Part shown: piece by piece, positions 63,025 through 64,000 of the stretch
How the letters are laid out: the number at the start of each line of letters is the position of its first letter
Numbering within the stretch: the stretch's first letter is position 1
NCBI GenBank assembly: GCA_049522195.1
Contig: JBEKOB010000003.1
Location: forward strand, 42,917-106,916
Length of the DNA: 64,000 bases
From: UBA9647 sp049522195
GTDB lineage: Bacteria; Bacteroidota; Ignavibacteria; UBA10030
Reading direction: 5' to 3'
The notes under the pieces: generated by a model
Databases searched by the model: none
Told to the model about the DNA's origin: nothing
What the model saw: only the letters and a program-made list of their open reading frames with translations
Translations under genes and position numbers: made by a program

Positions 63025-63878
63025 AAACACATAGAACGATTCAGAAAAACCTGTATGGTTACCTCAGGGATGAGTTGTCGGCTGACGACCGGCGGGCGAT
63101 TGAGATGCATCTGAAATCGTGCGTGTCATGCGCCGGCGATCTTCAATCGCTGCGTGAAGCGGCGAATCTCGTCACTCAAAAAGTGCGGCGGCCGAGCGAG
63201 CACCGGAGCGAGTTGTATTGGCAGCAGTTCGCTGAGAAGGTCGAGCGAAGGATCCAGTCGGAATCAACAGAAGAGGAGGGTTACTCTTTCGTTGGGCGAT
63301 TCCTGGACCTGTTTGAGGAAAACCGGAAACCGTTCAGTTTCGGATTCGCATCGGCATTGTCCCTCATAGTTCTTGCATTCGCAGTCTGGAGTCTCTGGAT
63401 AAAGGCTCCGGCACCGGACCAACTGGCGTCGGATTCTGCCAAACAGGGGTCAAGCGCGCTTCGGACAGATGTACAGAAGACTGCGATGGAAGTACGGGCT
63501 GAGGATTACCTGGAACAGTCAAAAATTCTTCTTATCGGAATCATGAATACCGATACGAAATCGCTGGTTGAATCGCGGTCGTTCCTGAACCGTCAGCGTG
63601 AGATCTCCAGGACACTGGTTCGTGAATCGCAGGAGATCTCATCGGGTCTCACAGATCCGTCGCAGCAACGGCTGAGGGAGTTGGTCTCTGACCTCGGGTT
63701 GATCCTCGTGCAGATTGCGAACCTCGAGAACAAACATGGGGTACAGGGAGTCGAGATTATCAAAGGGGGCGTTGAACGAAACGGCATACTGTTCAAAATA
63801 AACGTAGAAGAGATTCAGCGGGCAGCACAGCTCTCTCGCAATAAAGGGATTGAAAAACATGCGAAGTCGACTATTTGA
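63021..63878 (+). CDS. Zinc-finger anti-sigma factor (second module)
   Basis: 285 residues. N-terminal zf-HC2 domain with HLKSCVSCAGDL (residues about 33-44), a long linker, a membrane helix (FGFASALSLIVLAFAVWSLW) and a helical periplasmic domain (from about EVRAEDYLEQSKILLIG) without HEAT repeats. It should sequester the sigma encoded before it. No DUF4097 gene follows; instead an IS30-type transposase end lies directly downstream, so a third gene of this operon may have been displaced. Confidence 0.88.
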   Translation: MKTHRTIQKNLYGYLRDELSADDRRAIEMHLKSCVSCAGDLQSLREAANLVTQKVRRPSEHRSELYWQQFAEKVERRIQSESTEEEGYSFVGRFLDLFEENRKPFSFGFASALSLIVLAFAVWSLWIKAPAPDQLASDSAKQGSSALRTDVQKTAMEVRAEDYLEQSKILLIGIMNTDTKSLVESRSFLNRQREISRTLVRESQEISSGLTDPSQQRLRELVSDLGLILVQIANLENKHGVQGVEIIKGGVERNGILFKINVEEIQRAAQLSRNKGIEKHAKSTI

Positions 63879-63888
63879 ATTGCTGAAT

Positions 63889-64000
63889 TCAATGAGGAAG
63901 TGCAACGATCCGACGATAGCGTTCGCGAGGGGTGTCGTAATGTAGCACTTTCCTTGGACGATTGTTTAGCCAACGCTCAATGCGTTTGAGTTCTTTGACA
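63889..64000 (-). mobile_element. IS30-family transposase, C-terminal end (cut by window)
   Basis: Reverse frame open from the window edge to a TGA at 63889-63891, 36 residues visible: KELKRIERWLNNRPRKVLHY, then DTPRERYRRIVALPH. The LNNRPRKxLxYxTPxE block is the end of the integrase core of IS30-type transposases. The rest lies beyond the window. The IS end must fall within the about 10 bases between this stop and the anti-sigma stop, or inside the anti-sigma gene's tail. Confidence 0.82.

Overview
The window is a chromosomal segment of a Gram-negative, LPS-making bacterium of the Bacteroidota/Chlorobiota/Ignavibacteriota (FCB) group, most like an Ignavibacteria-type lineage. Seen in the sequence: a fused LpxC-FabZ, an M1 peptidase ending in a type IX secretion sorting domain with the NYPNPFNP motif, a GGGPS/PcrB-family prenylglyceryl-phosphate synthase, and many TPR and beta-barrel envelope proteins. 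Base composition looks slightly above 50% GC (by eye). The placement is inference. I see no tRNA, rRNA or CRISPR array.

Layout. 1-5.6 kb: outer-membrane biogenesis operon (bamA 3' end, two ompH/skp paralogues, lpxD, lpxC-fabZ, lpxA). 5.7-8.6 kb: lipM-like octanoyltransferase, surE, and a phosphofructokinase with PPi-type residues. 8.7-13.2 kb: C39-like peptidase, CPXCG protein, mutS, Cys-cluster protein. 13.2-14.07 kb: almost gene-free, with a broken reverse-strand gene, its terminator, and a promoter surrounded by five GTTTCC/GGAAAC half-sites. 14.07-21.2 kb: TetR-controlled YbhGFSR-type efflux operon with the two ATPases on separate genes and a TolC gene between them. 21.4-24.3 kb: GAF/PP2C phosphatase coupled to a HerA-type ATPase. 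24.4-26.8 kb: MsrP and an MsrQ fused to a secreted-type TPR protein. 26.8-30.9 kb (reverse): DUF302, rhodanese, FmdB-type zinc ribbon, aconitase. 31-34 kb: moaC-moaB fusion and the T9SS-sorted peptidase.

34.1-38.0 kb holds the most unusual arrangement: the large subunit of carbamoyl-phosphate synthase is split into two ORFs, and a Spy/CpxP-like secreted protein gene sits between them, overlapping both. 38.2-44.9 kb: envelope cluster of a 1021-residue TPR protein, a TonB-box-bearing barrel with no visible plug, a SPOR protein and a TonB. 44.9-51.4 kb (reverse): clpS, alaS, prenylglyceryl-phosphate synthase, gmhA, WbaP-type sugar transferase and a small membrane protein, probably one operon. 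51.5-53.2 kb (reverse): icd and a HIT protein. 53.4-55.3 kb: TPR lipoprotein-like gene and DUF3467. 55.4-59.4 kb (reverse): DUF3109, rpoN, hslV, hslU. 59.5-63.9 kb: two consecutive ECF sigma/anti-sigma modules, each preceded by the same CAACC-N16/17-GTCTAA promoter, the first followed by a repeat-rich DUF4097 protein. The right edge cuts an IS30-type transposase.

Much of the window concerns the cell envelope: lipid A and outer-membrane assembly, efflux, TonB energisation, surface polysaccharide, envelope-stress sigma factors and periplasmic methionine sulfoxide repair. The rest is housekeeping (DNA mismatch repair, TCA cycle, pyrimidine/arginine precursor synthesis, proteolysis, Moco synthesis).
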